From assembly GCA_900155495.1 (NCBI GenBank), contig FTLJ01000375.1, positions 1-10,560 on the forward strand: DNA of 10,560 nucleotides, read 5' to 3'. Shown in pieces: positions 1 through 9,372 of this stretch. Under the pieces are notes generated by a model. That model had not been told where the DNA came from. It saw nothing but the letters and a program-made list of their open reading frames with translations, and did not search any database. A program made the position numbers and the translations under genes. This DNA is from Porogramme epimiltina (Eukaryota; Basidiomycota; Agaricomycetes; Polyporales; Polyporaceae). Every line of letters starts with the position of its first letter. Position 1 is the first letter of the stretch.

Positions 1-3000
1 GTGTGCAGTTGCGGTGCTCATCATGGGAATTTCGGAAGAAGGGCATTCTGTAACTCATGTACATCCACAGCAGAGAGCTCCGGGTACCAACGCTCTCAAG
101 AAGAAACGGGCACCAGCCGTCTTCAACCATCTTTCGCCAGTAGATCGTGTGTAGAGGACCGCGACAGGGGGGAGAAATGCTGTGCATGGAGAACCTATCT
201 TCCAAGACGTCACCGTGACGAATGCAAAGGGAGAGTTTAAGGTGATTGACGAAGATATGGAGGACGCAGAAGATGTTGTCGACCTCGGCCTTGGATCTTT
301 CCCATAACCCTCCAAGAACGTCTTCATCGCGAAAGCGCGCAGCTTGCCCGAGTGAGTCGATGGCTCGGATAATCGTGGTGAATGAGTGGTTGATCCTCCT
401 CTTCGTAGGCGTCTGGTCATCCGAAAGTCCAAAGACCCAATTATATACCCACAAGTTCAGGTTCCTGGCGGTGAATACGACATCTCCGTCTGGCCGCGTT
501 TCAAGAAACTGTGAAGAAGGGATGTCCAGATTCGTGATGGCCTCTAGTACACCAAATGTCATAGCTGCCTGCCACAACGCTGCGTTGTCGAAGGGAGTGA
601 AGGAAGGAGACCAACGTGCCGTGACATAGGAAGTTAGTGAGGAAGACCTCGGGTACCCGTCATGCTTCGCTCCTAGCCACGACATATCCGGGATTGGGAT
701 TACCGGTGGTGTATCATACACGAGCTTTGAAATACAACTGGTATACATGCGACCTATTTCCTGAGTAGGAACGGGGCCTAGAGCATTGTGCGATGAGGTA
801 CGTTCATTAGGAAAATTGGAAGCAGCCTACCGTCCAGGGAGCCTTCTTGTCTTGAAATCCTTGACCAGGGCATGAGCGACTCAGTGTCCACCTCGAGTCT
901 GAACGTCTTATGAAACCCCCATCGCGAGCGCAACCTTTCGAGGACGACATGAGGGCTTTCGGAAGACCGGGTACGGAGAGGGGGATTAAATCCGCCCTCG
1001 ATGCAACGCCACAAAATAGCTATCATGGGAATGTATCCCTGCGTGCGAGAAAGAGATTCCAAATCTTCATTGTCGGAGAGAAGTAGAAGGGCGTCAACCA
1101 GAGGGTCGGATGCTAAGAGAGGCCCGTATTGTTGCATGCGGTGAAAGTATTCGTGGAATAGAATGCCAATCAGCTTTTTCCAGCTTGGTTTCATATTATC
1201 CTGCTCGTCTTCTGAGCTGCATGGCTCGTTGGTGAGTAGGTCTCTTGCGGCCTCTTGGAGGATCTCTAGATGGGACGGGAACTCGTGAGATACCGAGGAT
1301 GCATAGCCACTCTGTTCGAGTTCGTCATATGCGGTGCTGAGGAGTTCGGCAAGTGCGAGGGGGTCTTCCTTCCAATTGGGCACCTATATCAGACGAAAAA
1401 GTGTGAAGCAGTGTGAAGTGCAGCATAGCAATGGTGTAACGCACGTCGTGGTCATTGAAAGACATAGTACTATCCGTGCTTGCGGTTGAGGACTGGCTGG
1501 GATAGCTCCAATCGGACGAGAGATCTGCGAAGACGCTGTACAGGCCGCCATTGAATCCAGTATCCACAGAAGTGGGTTCGCATTTGACGGTAAGTAGGTC
1601 ATGAATAGGAATCCGCGGCGAGCCGGTGAGCCCCTGTAAGTTCTCTTCCCTGCTATCGGCGCCATATCACGAGAGGCTACGTAGTAGTACTCGAGGAATA
1701 CATACATTTGTTGAGTGCATGAGTCATATGCACTGTGACCCCAGGAGTCAGCAGCAGGTTGAAGGCGTTGAAGTCTTTGAATCGCTTCCTTGTACATCTG
1801 TTGCGGAGTTGTTTCTGTGGCTATATTCTGAAGAGATTCAACAGGCTCGGAAGGTACCCCTGATAGTAGTGATATTCTACCTGCCACCTGTCCCGCTATA
1901 GTGTTTCAGATCATTGTAGGAGTTGTAAAGGAATTACATGGGCAGTACATACCTCCAGTCTCATCAATGCAGATCTCAGGACGAACGACTAATAATAACT
2001 GTTTGAAGTTTGTAGAAGTCTTCTACTGGCAGTGTCACATAAACAGCTTATTGAAAGAGAGAGATACTATACCTCTCCCTGTAGAATGTCCATGACATCA
2101 CTACTGCTTGCCAATGCTATTGAGGCATCGGAGTACTGTCCAATATATGAGTCACACGTTACAAGTCAGTACTCAGAATGTATATCACCTGGAGAATGTA
2201 GTCCAGTAGCTCTTCTACTGGATCATATGCCTATAAGCAAGAAGGTTCGACTTAGTATATATTCAGGATTGTGGAAAGTGGGTTTTACCCCACTATTCAG
2301 ATATTTGCCTTACCCTCTCTCCCCCTGTGTCCTGCTCAAAGATTATATCTTCTTCATAGTCCACCGTGACAGCGTCTACGCCGGAATGATCTGGCCCGGG
2401 AGGAGGAAGCTCGTCCGGCCCAGCAGCAGCCTTGAGTGGACGAGCTGGCAAAACCTGTGCACGTCGCTTCATTTTGTAGTATTGGATGAATATGCATTGG
2501 TTGAACTTCTGTGAACTCTCGACCGAGGGTGTTCCTGAAGCTGAGGATGTACAAAAAGGGATGTCGGGAGTTTGTGTAGATTCATGGTTGATGGTGGAAA
2601 TAGGTGACTGGGAAGATATGGTATGAGCTGTTGTGTCAGGGCGTCCCTGGGTGTCCAAAGGCGGAGCAGATTCGCCAAGGCAGGGCAGCGGGCCCACTCG
2701 ATGGTAGAAGTTTGGGATGGTTTCTTTAGACACACTTATAGAGAAACCTACTCCTGGGCCGACCGATCCGAGGGTTGCTTTGATGTGCCCGGTCTTGCAC
2801 TCGTAGTCCCCATGGAAAGCGGTGACCGCCCAGATACTTGTCTTGGTTGTACCTGATACAAAGCAAAGTTCCTCATCGCGCTTGAGTAATCCTTTGGCCT
2901 GGAAGAATTCCACCCAGCTGTTGAAGTGTTTCCGCATATAGGCAACAATGGTCCCATTCTCTTTGATATCTGTTGTATAAGCGGCGGGATGGTTAATGAG

Positions 3001-3475
3001 GAGGGCCCCTGAACTCGAGGTACGCTTGAAACTGATGGCTGCCTCGGCCACAGACCCAATAGTAGCAGGTCTAGTGATCGAGAACGTAAATCGATAATAT
3101 TAGCGTTATGTCGGGGTCAAGTAGTATCACACCGCCGATTTAGACTTACCCTCCAGCGGAAAGACTTCCTGATACCTTGACATCCTCCATAACGCCATTG
3201 TAAACACATCTTTCTGTTATAAGCTGCTCAGGGCCATATATGCGAGCTTTGAGCTGTTTGAACCCAGCAGGGGCATCTTCAGGAACCTGACCTGAATTGC
3301 GCATAGAGTTGAAGACCTGGATGAACTGCCCCTGATAGAAGTAACCGACGTCGCCGATCTGTATTTCCACACCCGGAGGGGTGAAATCCGGGTGCCATAG
3401 AGGATAGCCGTACCCGTAAGGATACAGCTGCTCAGCGTAGATATCCCAAGCATGGGCTGTGGCGGGAGGAACCAT
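1..3475 (-). CDS. Large two-module Agaricomycete protein, possibly a HET-protein N-terminus; 3' end beyond window
   Basis: I assembled this gene from nine exons: 3475-3150, 3070-2314, 2230-2189, 2135-2073, 2022-1953, 1895-1706, 1649-1445, 1383-831 and 777-1 (open at the edge). All introns have GT..AG ends, are 50-83 nt long, and phases agree throughout, giving at least 994 codons without a stop. Start chosen: ATG at 3475, just before WDIYAEQLYP, which is where relatives begin; the frame stays open upstream to an ATG at 3730. Module 1 (residues about 1-420) has IGDVGY near 40-45, FVSGTTKTSIWAV near 179-191, a Ser/Thr/Pro-rich linker (about 228-300), a basic KMKRR and an acidic YEED stretch. 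It resembles a widespread Agaricomycete family of unknown function. Module 2 (about 552-994) is helical, with PNWKEDP, ILFHEYF (624-631), FDNAALWQAA (798-807) and NLWVYNWVFGL (842-852). From memory this resembles the region before the HET domain in large Agaricomycete proteins; no HET motif is inside the window. It could instead be two adjacent genes, the second starting at the ATG at 1465. Confidence 0.82.
2023..2028 (-). other. Tandem 3' splice acceptor CAGTAG in the left gene
   Basis: Intron 4 of the left gene starts at 2072 (donor GTATAG) and ends in two adjacent acceptors, CAG (2028-2026) and TAG (2025-2023). Using the second keeps the frame and continues into exon 5. Using the first places TAG as the next codon after GAG and stops the protein at residue 396. 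A 7-base inverted repeat (GTAGAAG at 2012-2018, CTTCTAC at 2020-2026) covers the site. Confidence 0.55.
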
Positions 3476-3483
3476 GGAAGTAG

Positions 3484-3542
3484 CTTGCGCGAGGTAAAGG
3501 TGCAGGAGTATGAGGAGAAAGTGAGGACACCCACTGCATTGG
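3484..3542 (-). promoter_or_regulatory. Probable core promoter of the large left gene
   Basis: Read on the minus strand, a CCAAT box (3542-3538) is followed by a pyrimidine-rich tract (about 3528-3490) and then CAAG (3487-3484), nine bases before the ATG at 3475. A CT-rich stretch followed by CAAG is a known arrangement at transcription starts of fungal genes. This supports 3475 over the in-frame ATG at 3730 as the start. No convincing TATA box was seen. Confidence 0.4.
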
Positions 3543-4291
3543 CCGTGAATGGGTCTGAGAGTACTTGTACACCACAAAGCTCGAGGTAACGCTTGTTGGG
3601 GGCTATGCTTCTCACATAATAGACCGGCCGTTCCGCTCCATAACACTGGGACTAGAACCGCAATACACCGCACCACCATAGCCCCACCCGTTAACTTAGA
3701 AGCATAGCCCGCATCCTGGTTTCCCTCCATGGTTTTGTCGCCAAGACATTAAATAAACTCAGAAGCTCGGTGACACATCGCGCCATCCGTATAGAAACTT
3801 CTGCATCAACAATTTGCAACGCCAACAACCCTTTCTTCGTGCCATGTAACTCCGATACTCTCAGAAGAAGGTATGATAGTCAACCGAAGTTTTCAGCCTC
3901 CCAAGCACCCAAAATACTGACCTGATAGTACGCACGGCTATACTGTTTTCGTTCGGATTCCGAGTCCGTTGAAGAATAATCATATAAGGCCATCGAAGAC
4001 CTCTAGAAAGTTCCATATCAGAAATCTGGTCCTGTAAACAGTTACTTGACGTTAATGTCCGCCGGTTTTCCTGGCTGTACATGTACATCGCCTCGAGAAA
4101 CGTGGTGAGTGGTAATTGCATAGACGTGTGCCTTACTCGCTCGCCTTTACGAAACTATGTATCGCAGCTGCGCAGGCGTGAATCACCGACTCCGTTTTGA
4201 ACAGAACTAAGTGCTGTCATTTCACAGATCATACTCTACTCTGTTTCTAGGTAATCTTCGAGATAAGACATCTGAGCATTCGTCGAAATAG
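3543..4291. other. Intergenic stretch with no recognised gene
   Basis: The far-upstream region of the left gene. A minus-strand open frame of 86 codons (4121-3861) and N-terminal extensions of the left gene (to 3730) are present, but neither resembles a family I know and no credible intron structure supports them. Long-range promoter sequence is the simplest reading. Confidence 0.5.
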
Positions 4292-4317
4292 AATATGTAT
4301 ATTATACGGTACATATT
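4292..4317. repeat. Perfect 8-bp inverted repeat in an AT-rich pocket
   Basis: AATATGTA (4292-4299) and TACATATT (4310-4317) are exact reverse complements separated by 10 bases. The site is AT-rich and lies about 65 bases from a strongly G-rich tract. It could be a protein-binding site, a weak hairpin or chance. Confidence 0.4.
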
Positions 4318-4380
4318 ATAGTGATGACGATGATCTACAGAGGTGCAGTAGAGAGGCGTGCAGTGCGCGCAGCGGGTCGC

Positions 4381-4431
4381 GGGCGGCGACGGCGGCGGGG
4401 CCGGGGGGACTCGTGGGGGGCAGATAATGGG
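4381..4431 (+). other. G-rich tract with possible quadruplex-forming runs
   Basis: Runs of three to six G occur on the plus strand at 4381-4383, 4397-4400, 4403-4408, 4415-4420 and 4429-4431. Loops between the last four runs are 2, 6 and 8 bases, just outside the usual 7-base limit, so this is near-canonical rather than textbook. The surrounding 60 bases are far richer in GC than the flank to the left. Confidence 0.4.
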
Positions 4432-5412
4432 AGAGAGTTTCGTGGGAGGTGAATGATGGAAATGCGGCGGTAGGCAATGCCACTACAATGGACAAGCCAC
4501 GAACAGACAACTAAGGCTCATCCAGTTGCGTAACATCCGGAAGAAACCCACCAGGGCCCGGGGGTGCAAGCGATCATTAATGCGGGGTGTAGAGCTCAGA
4601 CGTGAAGAAATTTGCGTTGTGGACTCGTTGCATACGTCGTTCGCTGTGAATGAGAGATGATTGCAGAGCGGGCAGGCGGCAGTATTGCAGCGAGCGGAGG
4701 CAGATTGAGGGGTGGGAAACGCACGCCCCACTGTGCACCCCAGGCGGTTGACAATCTTAGAGCAAGTGTGAGACAGTTCGATGGCACAGAGAGAGAGCCA
4801 CGGAAAAACCGGTGGTGGGCAGGCAATGGTATGCAGTGAGCGGACGACAGCTCGACTGTGGCAGGCAACGTTGGTCGACGAGAGACAAACCTAAAGGAGC
4901 CCGCGGAGGTCGATGATCGGGAAGGGTCCAAGGGTTCTTAACCAACCAATGAGATTGGAATGAGGTAGGTTGGATTCAAACACTCAGCTATTCCAGCTAA
5001 GAATAGCAAAACATTCATACGAACTGTGGCGTTCCAGTGGGAAATATCGTACGTCGGGCAGTGGCCTCCCTCGGACCTTATCTGAAAAACCCTCCTCCCG
5101 TTCGAATTCGGGGATAGCACTGCCCGGTCGCAGTCGAATTTCAAGCGCGGAGCGGTTCGTCAGAACTCCTAAAAGGAACGGCCCATGAACGCCAAAGGAT
5201 TCACTCTTATTCTCCTCCCTAACAGTTGAGCAAGGGCAATAATAAAAGTATGGGGTAAGAATACACCGAATATTTGCTGTTTCCCATCCGTCCAGGACGG
5301 TGGGCATAGTGTTCATGGCCGCACAATGAGCAGAGATGAATCAACCCTTCAAGACACCACGAACCTTGTATGAGTTATCATACCCACAACCCCACCCCTC
5401 TAGGAGTCTAGA
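4432..5412. other. Intergenic region downstream of the GH20 relic; no gene recognised
   Basis: The plus strand is purine-rich from about 4430 to 4930, which creates several overlapping low-complexity open frames on both strands. None has a family signature. The longest minus-strand frame (5316-4984, 110 codons) follows the GH20 relic, but I recognise no domain in it and it does not extend the GH20 match. No terminal repeats or target-site duplications of a mobile element were noticed. Confidence 0.45.
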
Positions 5413-6413
5413 TTACACTCTCTGAAACGCAGCACGTACCGCAATGATTGGAGATTGCGTAAATACCACACTGCAGTGCATTCTAGACCCTATATCGTAC
5501 AGCCGTGACAGCGCTATGCCGAAGTAACAGCGCTGAGGAGACAAGTTGCCCTCCGGCTCCGACAAGAAGCTTTCTGCTGACGCTATTGCGAGTGTCAGGT
5601 GATGAGGAGAAGGTCCTCTGGACCCAACTATCCGTCCACAGAAGCTGCTTGGTATTTGCTTAAGAGCCGCATTTGTACGCCTATACTCGGAACATCAGTC
5701 TAGGAACTTGAATCGCCACACGAAGCAGAGTCTCTGACCTTGTGCCAAGTGTTGATATGATCGCACCAACTGTTTCTGTACATCGCCGCCAGGTAAGCGG
5801 ATCACGACTGAGTAGTCTCGGGAGGGTGGTCGACTATGCTGACGCGATATTATCCCCGAGCCACTCTCCGGCACCACAATCCTAGCCCTGCATCAACGAT
5901 GCGACCTCGTGTGATACTAGGAAGATGCTTACAAGACAGAAGACGTCTAAGGGGCTGTGGACAATCCTGAAGTTCTTCCCGGTGAGGCATCATTGGCCGA
6001 CAATGTCCAAACACTAGGATCCCACAGGAGTTGGGGGATACAACAAGAGAATAGTAAAGCCCGGACACCACGATGGTCTCACTCGAAAGCGAACCGTCGA
6101 AGTTAAGTACCATCTCTGGAAAGTCGGCGTGTTAGTCATAAAAGGCTAAGTGAATGCCTCCCAAACCGCCGGCCTCTTACCTTCGGCGCGAATTGCCCCA
6201 TGCATTGCCTGAGCGAACACGTCCACAGCCTCCCCCAAGGTCCGACCGGGGGCCTCCCTGTCCGTCTTCGTGTGGCCATCTTGGACGTAACATGCCGTGT
6301 GCGGCTCGTCGCCGACGGTGCTCATGGAAACATCCGGGCCACCGCAGAGAGCAGATCAGCAGTGAAGTCCGTGGCGGCTGAAGAGGCCAGACGAAGTAGG
6401 CCACCGGGGGGTT

Positions 6414-6467
6414 CTGGAACATACATGTTAGTGGAGGGCCAAGTACAAAACCAAGGCGAGGCTGAAC
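6414..6467 (-). other. Intron 5 of the GH20 relic
   Basis: A 54-nt intron with a perfect branch site CACTAAC and acceptor TTCCAG. The donor is the less usual GTTCAG. Splicing joins TTFAK to EPPGGLLRLAS, as expected for the family. Confidence 0.75.
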
Positions 6468-7033
6468 CTTTGGCGAAAGTGGTTTACGGAGACGCTTGGG
6501 TGCATGCCACAAACTCAGCTGGATGTGAGGCCGAGAAGCTTCACGAGATGGATGGCAGCATTGCCTGGAATATCAATTTCCTAGAGTCTATGGAGCTAAA
6601 TGCAGTCGACACGTATGATGCGACGTACGACCGTAACGTAAATCCCTTGCTAGAAGGATCCATCAGCCACGTCTCCGTAAGAACGTCCCAAACAACAAAC
6701 TCACGGCTCCGGCACGGTAGACGACGTCTTGAACGTCACTTGGAGTATACGCCATGGAGGAGTCGTACGCACCCATGGCCGAGACTTCCATGAGGCCTGG
6801 TACTTGAAGTGGGAAGCGTTGACTGTCTGATATGCGCCAGTGAAACTGGCTCAGCTGCGGGGTTCAAAGGGTGGGTGATCATCAAACCAACGTGCACACA
6901 CGACGCACCTTGACCAAGCTCATAACATCTATTGTGCGTTTCATGCCGGAAACGGGGAGGCTTAGTTTACGCCGTCAATATAACAGATGAGGTCGTCAAG
7001 CTTTGGCATGTCGAGTATAACACCGCGCCATGC

Positions 7034-7088
7034 CTGCAAGATATCCTTCGTAAGATTCGTTCAGGGAGTATCTGGTCAAGGAACTCAC
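7034..7088 (-). other. Intron 1 of the GH20 relic
   Basis: A 55-nt intron with donor GTGAGT and acceptor TTGCAG. Removing it joins DSPAY to AWRG and restores the conserved D-x-P-A-[FY]-x-x-R-G segment at the entry to the GH20 barrel. This join is what identified the family. Confidence 0.85.
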
Positions 7089-7645
7089 ATATGCGGGGGA
7101 GTCGATGATCGCAACGGGTGCTTCCAGCGTGTACGCCTCTCCAGACCATTCGTAGAACAGTTGTTCAAACGTTGCCAGCCTGCGCAAGAGGCCTAGCGTT
7201 GAGTTTGCACTGAGAGTCGCCAAGGGCCCGTCATCTAGAACGTTCAACACATACTCCTCCCGCCGTGTCCCAATCTCCAATCTCGACTCCGACTCTGTGA
7301 TGCTCTGGACGTGCGCGCCGCTTGCTAGAGAGTGTTGAAGGGACGTACGCGATTTGGCGTGCTGAATCGGACGACCGTCCGAGGTACCGCCGCCCACAGC
7401 CAGCCAGGAGCCCGAGCCTGAGCTTATCGTTCTTCAGAGCCGCCTTCGCACGCAAAATCGCGTCGCTGAGGTCCGATGGGGCCTTGGCATGCTGGATGTT
7501 TGAATGGATGTCAAAGTTTTGCGCATGCTTCAACACGGAACTGCCGGTCTCGCGGAAGCGGGGAAGAGGCCAGAGGACAAAGACGCCTCCGAGGTGCGCT
7601 AACGCGAGGAGACGAGCCTCATCGGCGAGAGCCGACCCAGGCGCA

Positions 7646-7651
7646 CTTATA
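7646..7651 (-). promoter_or_regulatory. TATAAG, possible TATA box of the GH20 relic
   Basis: TATAAG on the minus strand ends 24 bases before the ATG at 7622. This is close for a TATA box, because it leaves almost no 5' untranslated sequence. It may be a remnant or chance. Confidence 0.2.
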
Positions 7652-9372
7652 CAGCTCGGCTGGTCAGGAGGCTCTGAGAAGGCAGTTGCGACCACCCGAT
7701 ACGTTCTCGGATGCGATTTGCACCAAGAATACTATCAGAGAGTGCACAAGACCTCAAGAAAGCGTACGTTGTGCAGCATATGGGGCATCCCATGTCATTG
7801 TAGCTAATCTGCGCATGTGCAACAGTCTTGGGCCGCCAATACTTGAGGCGTGACAGTGGCGAGTAGGGATCTTCGCTGGCGGTGAAGAGGTCGTTCGAGT
7901 GGGCATACGCGAAATTGATGATCGTTCGTCGAGCGGTCGAAGTGCCATCGAAAATGCGAAGAACCGTCGGATAGTGCACCGAAGTGGTGGTGGTGGTCGC
8001 CCTCGTCGTCGCAGGACATCGGGCTCACCGGCGCTCTCCAGCGCAGAGCGCCCTCAACGTTCCTCCTCCCATCATGGCACCGAAATACTTCCTCACCACC
8101 AACTTCCTCGTCGCATTTGAAGGGTGCTTCAACCGCGAGCAGCAGCGAGATGCAATCTACAGCCCTCAAGCGCATATCACAGAGGTTCGAGATGGCACGG
8201 AAGAGCAGAGATGCGAGTTGGGCGGCGGCCTATAGGCCGCAGGATATGCACACCACCCGGGGGGCTGGGAGCAAAAGGACGCGGGTCGCTGAACACGTTG
8301 ACAAGTGCTATTAGCAGCTAGCACAGTTCTACCGCGTGAGTTTCATGCCCTCATTAGACTCCCCCTGCCTCACGCCCGCCCCGCACGAAGTTTGAAAGCC
8401 CACCAGCGACGTCTGACACCAGGCGCACAGTGCTCCGTCAGTGGGCCATGTCCTCTGCTGGTTGTCGAGCGTCGTGCGCGCGGCACCCAGCGGGATGTGC
8501 GCTCGGGGGAAGGGGGTTGACTGAGCTTCTGCGAAGCCCATAAACGCGTTCAGTAAGTAGGTCCCTTCGACGTCCCTGCACGAGGGGCTGACGTTGTACC
8601 ATCATTGACCGCCGTTGTGCCGTTCCTCAGCGATACGGCATGCTCAGTATTATGGAGGTGTTCGGCCCAGACGAGTTCGCCATCGGTTCGGAACCGGAAG
8701 AACCGGAAGACTGAAACGCTCCGTCCACTCGCTGTCCTCACGCTGGTGTTGCTATTCGGAGATTTCCTTCGAGATGTCACCAAGAGGGGCATAGGGAGAG
8801 GCTATCGGCGTCGGGGACCAGGGCCGCTGCCGTAGTGCAGATATCATTGCGTGCACCCTCATCGGGGCCCTATGATACCGTACAGGTTGAAACCGCTCGA
8901 AGTCTATGACGCTGCAGAGTGGATACGCCAGACGAGCAGCCTCAAAAAGGGGGTGCAGAGTGCCAGGAGATCCTATCACAGACATCGCACGGGATATAGC
9001 AAGTGTATTGTTTATTACGATGACAAAAGGGAATCGATCTGAGGCTTGTGGGCCTAAGTGATGGATGATGCTCCGACGACGGCGAAACATAATCGGGAGG
9101 GACACGGATCATACAAGTTGAATACCGACTCGATGAGCCCGGGATTCGGTACTGTGAGGTGATACAGTAAGTAGCCTCGATCAGAGTGACGAGGTTCAAT
9201 TGAACATGCGGTACGGGAGAATACAAGACTTGGTAAGTATCACATTCGAACACAAGAACTCGAGCAAAACGAGGCAGAGATGAGCGAACTGAATACATGA
9301 AAAAGTAAATGGGCTAGAACAGGCAGAGAGCTCTGTGTACCGCGGCAAGCTACAGCAAAGACGTCAAGACGA
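7652..9372. other. 1.7-kb intergenic region; only unrecognised open frames
   Basis: Several open frames of 60-125 codons overlap on both strands, and none matches a family I know. The two least random-looking are a plus-strand frame at 8117-8314, rich in Ser/Ala/Arg and ending in a basic tail, and a minus-strand frame at 7979-7647 that starts with ATG and contains YAHSNDLFTASEDPYS. The part nearest 7622 should hold the old GH20 promoter. A GTG repeat (about 7984-7995) and a tandem 9-base repeat (AACCGGAAG twice, 8693-8710) are minor. No mobile element was recognised. Confidence 0.45.

Larger units (their letters stand above)
5413..7622 (-). pseudogene. Full-length decayed GH20 beta-N-acetylhexosaminidase gene
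   Basis: Intact relatives are secreted enzymes that remove terminal GlcNAc from chitin fragments and glycans. The match runs over the whole expected length. It starts with ATGAGG (7622), a hydrophobic leader and WPLPR (from 7572). The N-terminal GH20 subdomain follows, with LSANSTLGLLRRLATFEQLFY and DSPAYAWRG (split by an intron). Next come QFHWRISDSQRFPLQVPG, EIDIPGN, LRLASSAATDFTADLL, VGDE (catalytic Asp-Glu at 6310-6305), HGAIRAEGK, DCGAGEWLGDNIANSWCD, QLLWT and ALSRLYDIGSRM. Exon pieces: 7622-7089, 7033-6909, 6854-6705, 6649-6629, 6580-6468, 6413-6181, 6115-5933, 5881-5844, 5775-5739 and 5680-5413. The nine introns are 48-68 nt. Lesions: frameshifts near 7605 and 7400, a 35-base insertion at 7006-6972, a frameshift near 6545, a stop at 6486-6484 where relatives have Trp, a small deletion near 6325 with a stop at 6324-6322, and at least two further frame changes plus a stop after 5680. 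Most splice sites are still good, so loss of function may be fairly recent. An expressed truncated product is unlikely. Confidence 0.92.

Noticed and set aside
55..629. Open frames on both strands at the left edge
   Set aside because: They overlap exon 9 of the left gene, which is open through the edge and carries the family motifs.
1384..1887. 167-codon minus-strand frame taken as a gene by itself
   Set aside because: Its last 107 codons read through intron 6 and out of frame into exon 7 of the left gene; only the first part is coding.
4432..4945. Purine-rich stretch as a transposon end or LTR
   Set aside because: No terminal repeats, target duplication or coding trace of a transposase or reverse transcriptase was seen.
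5095..5114. TTCGAAT flanked by CCCG and CGGG, resembling a tRNA T-arm
   Set aside because: The stem only pairs with an 8-base loop, and no acceptor stem, D-arm or anticodon arm was found at the right spacing.
6200..6793. 197-codon plus-strand open frame
   Set aside because: It lies antisense to the GH20 relic, crosses five of its introns and has no family signature of its own.
6972..7006. Extra bases in the GH20 relic as an intron
   Set aside because: No GT donor and AG acceptor pair bounds them.
7322..7807. Overlapping plus-strand frames of 125-161 codons
   Set aside because: Mostly antisense to GH20 exon 1, with no recognisable motifs.
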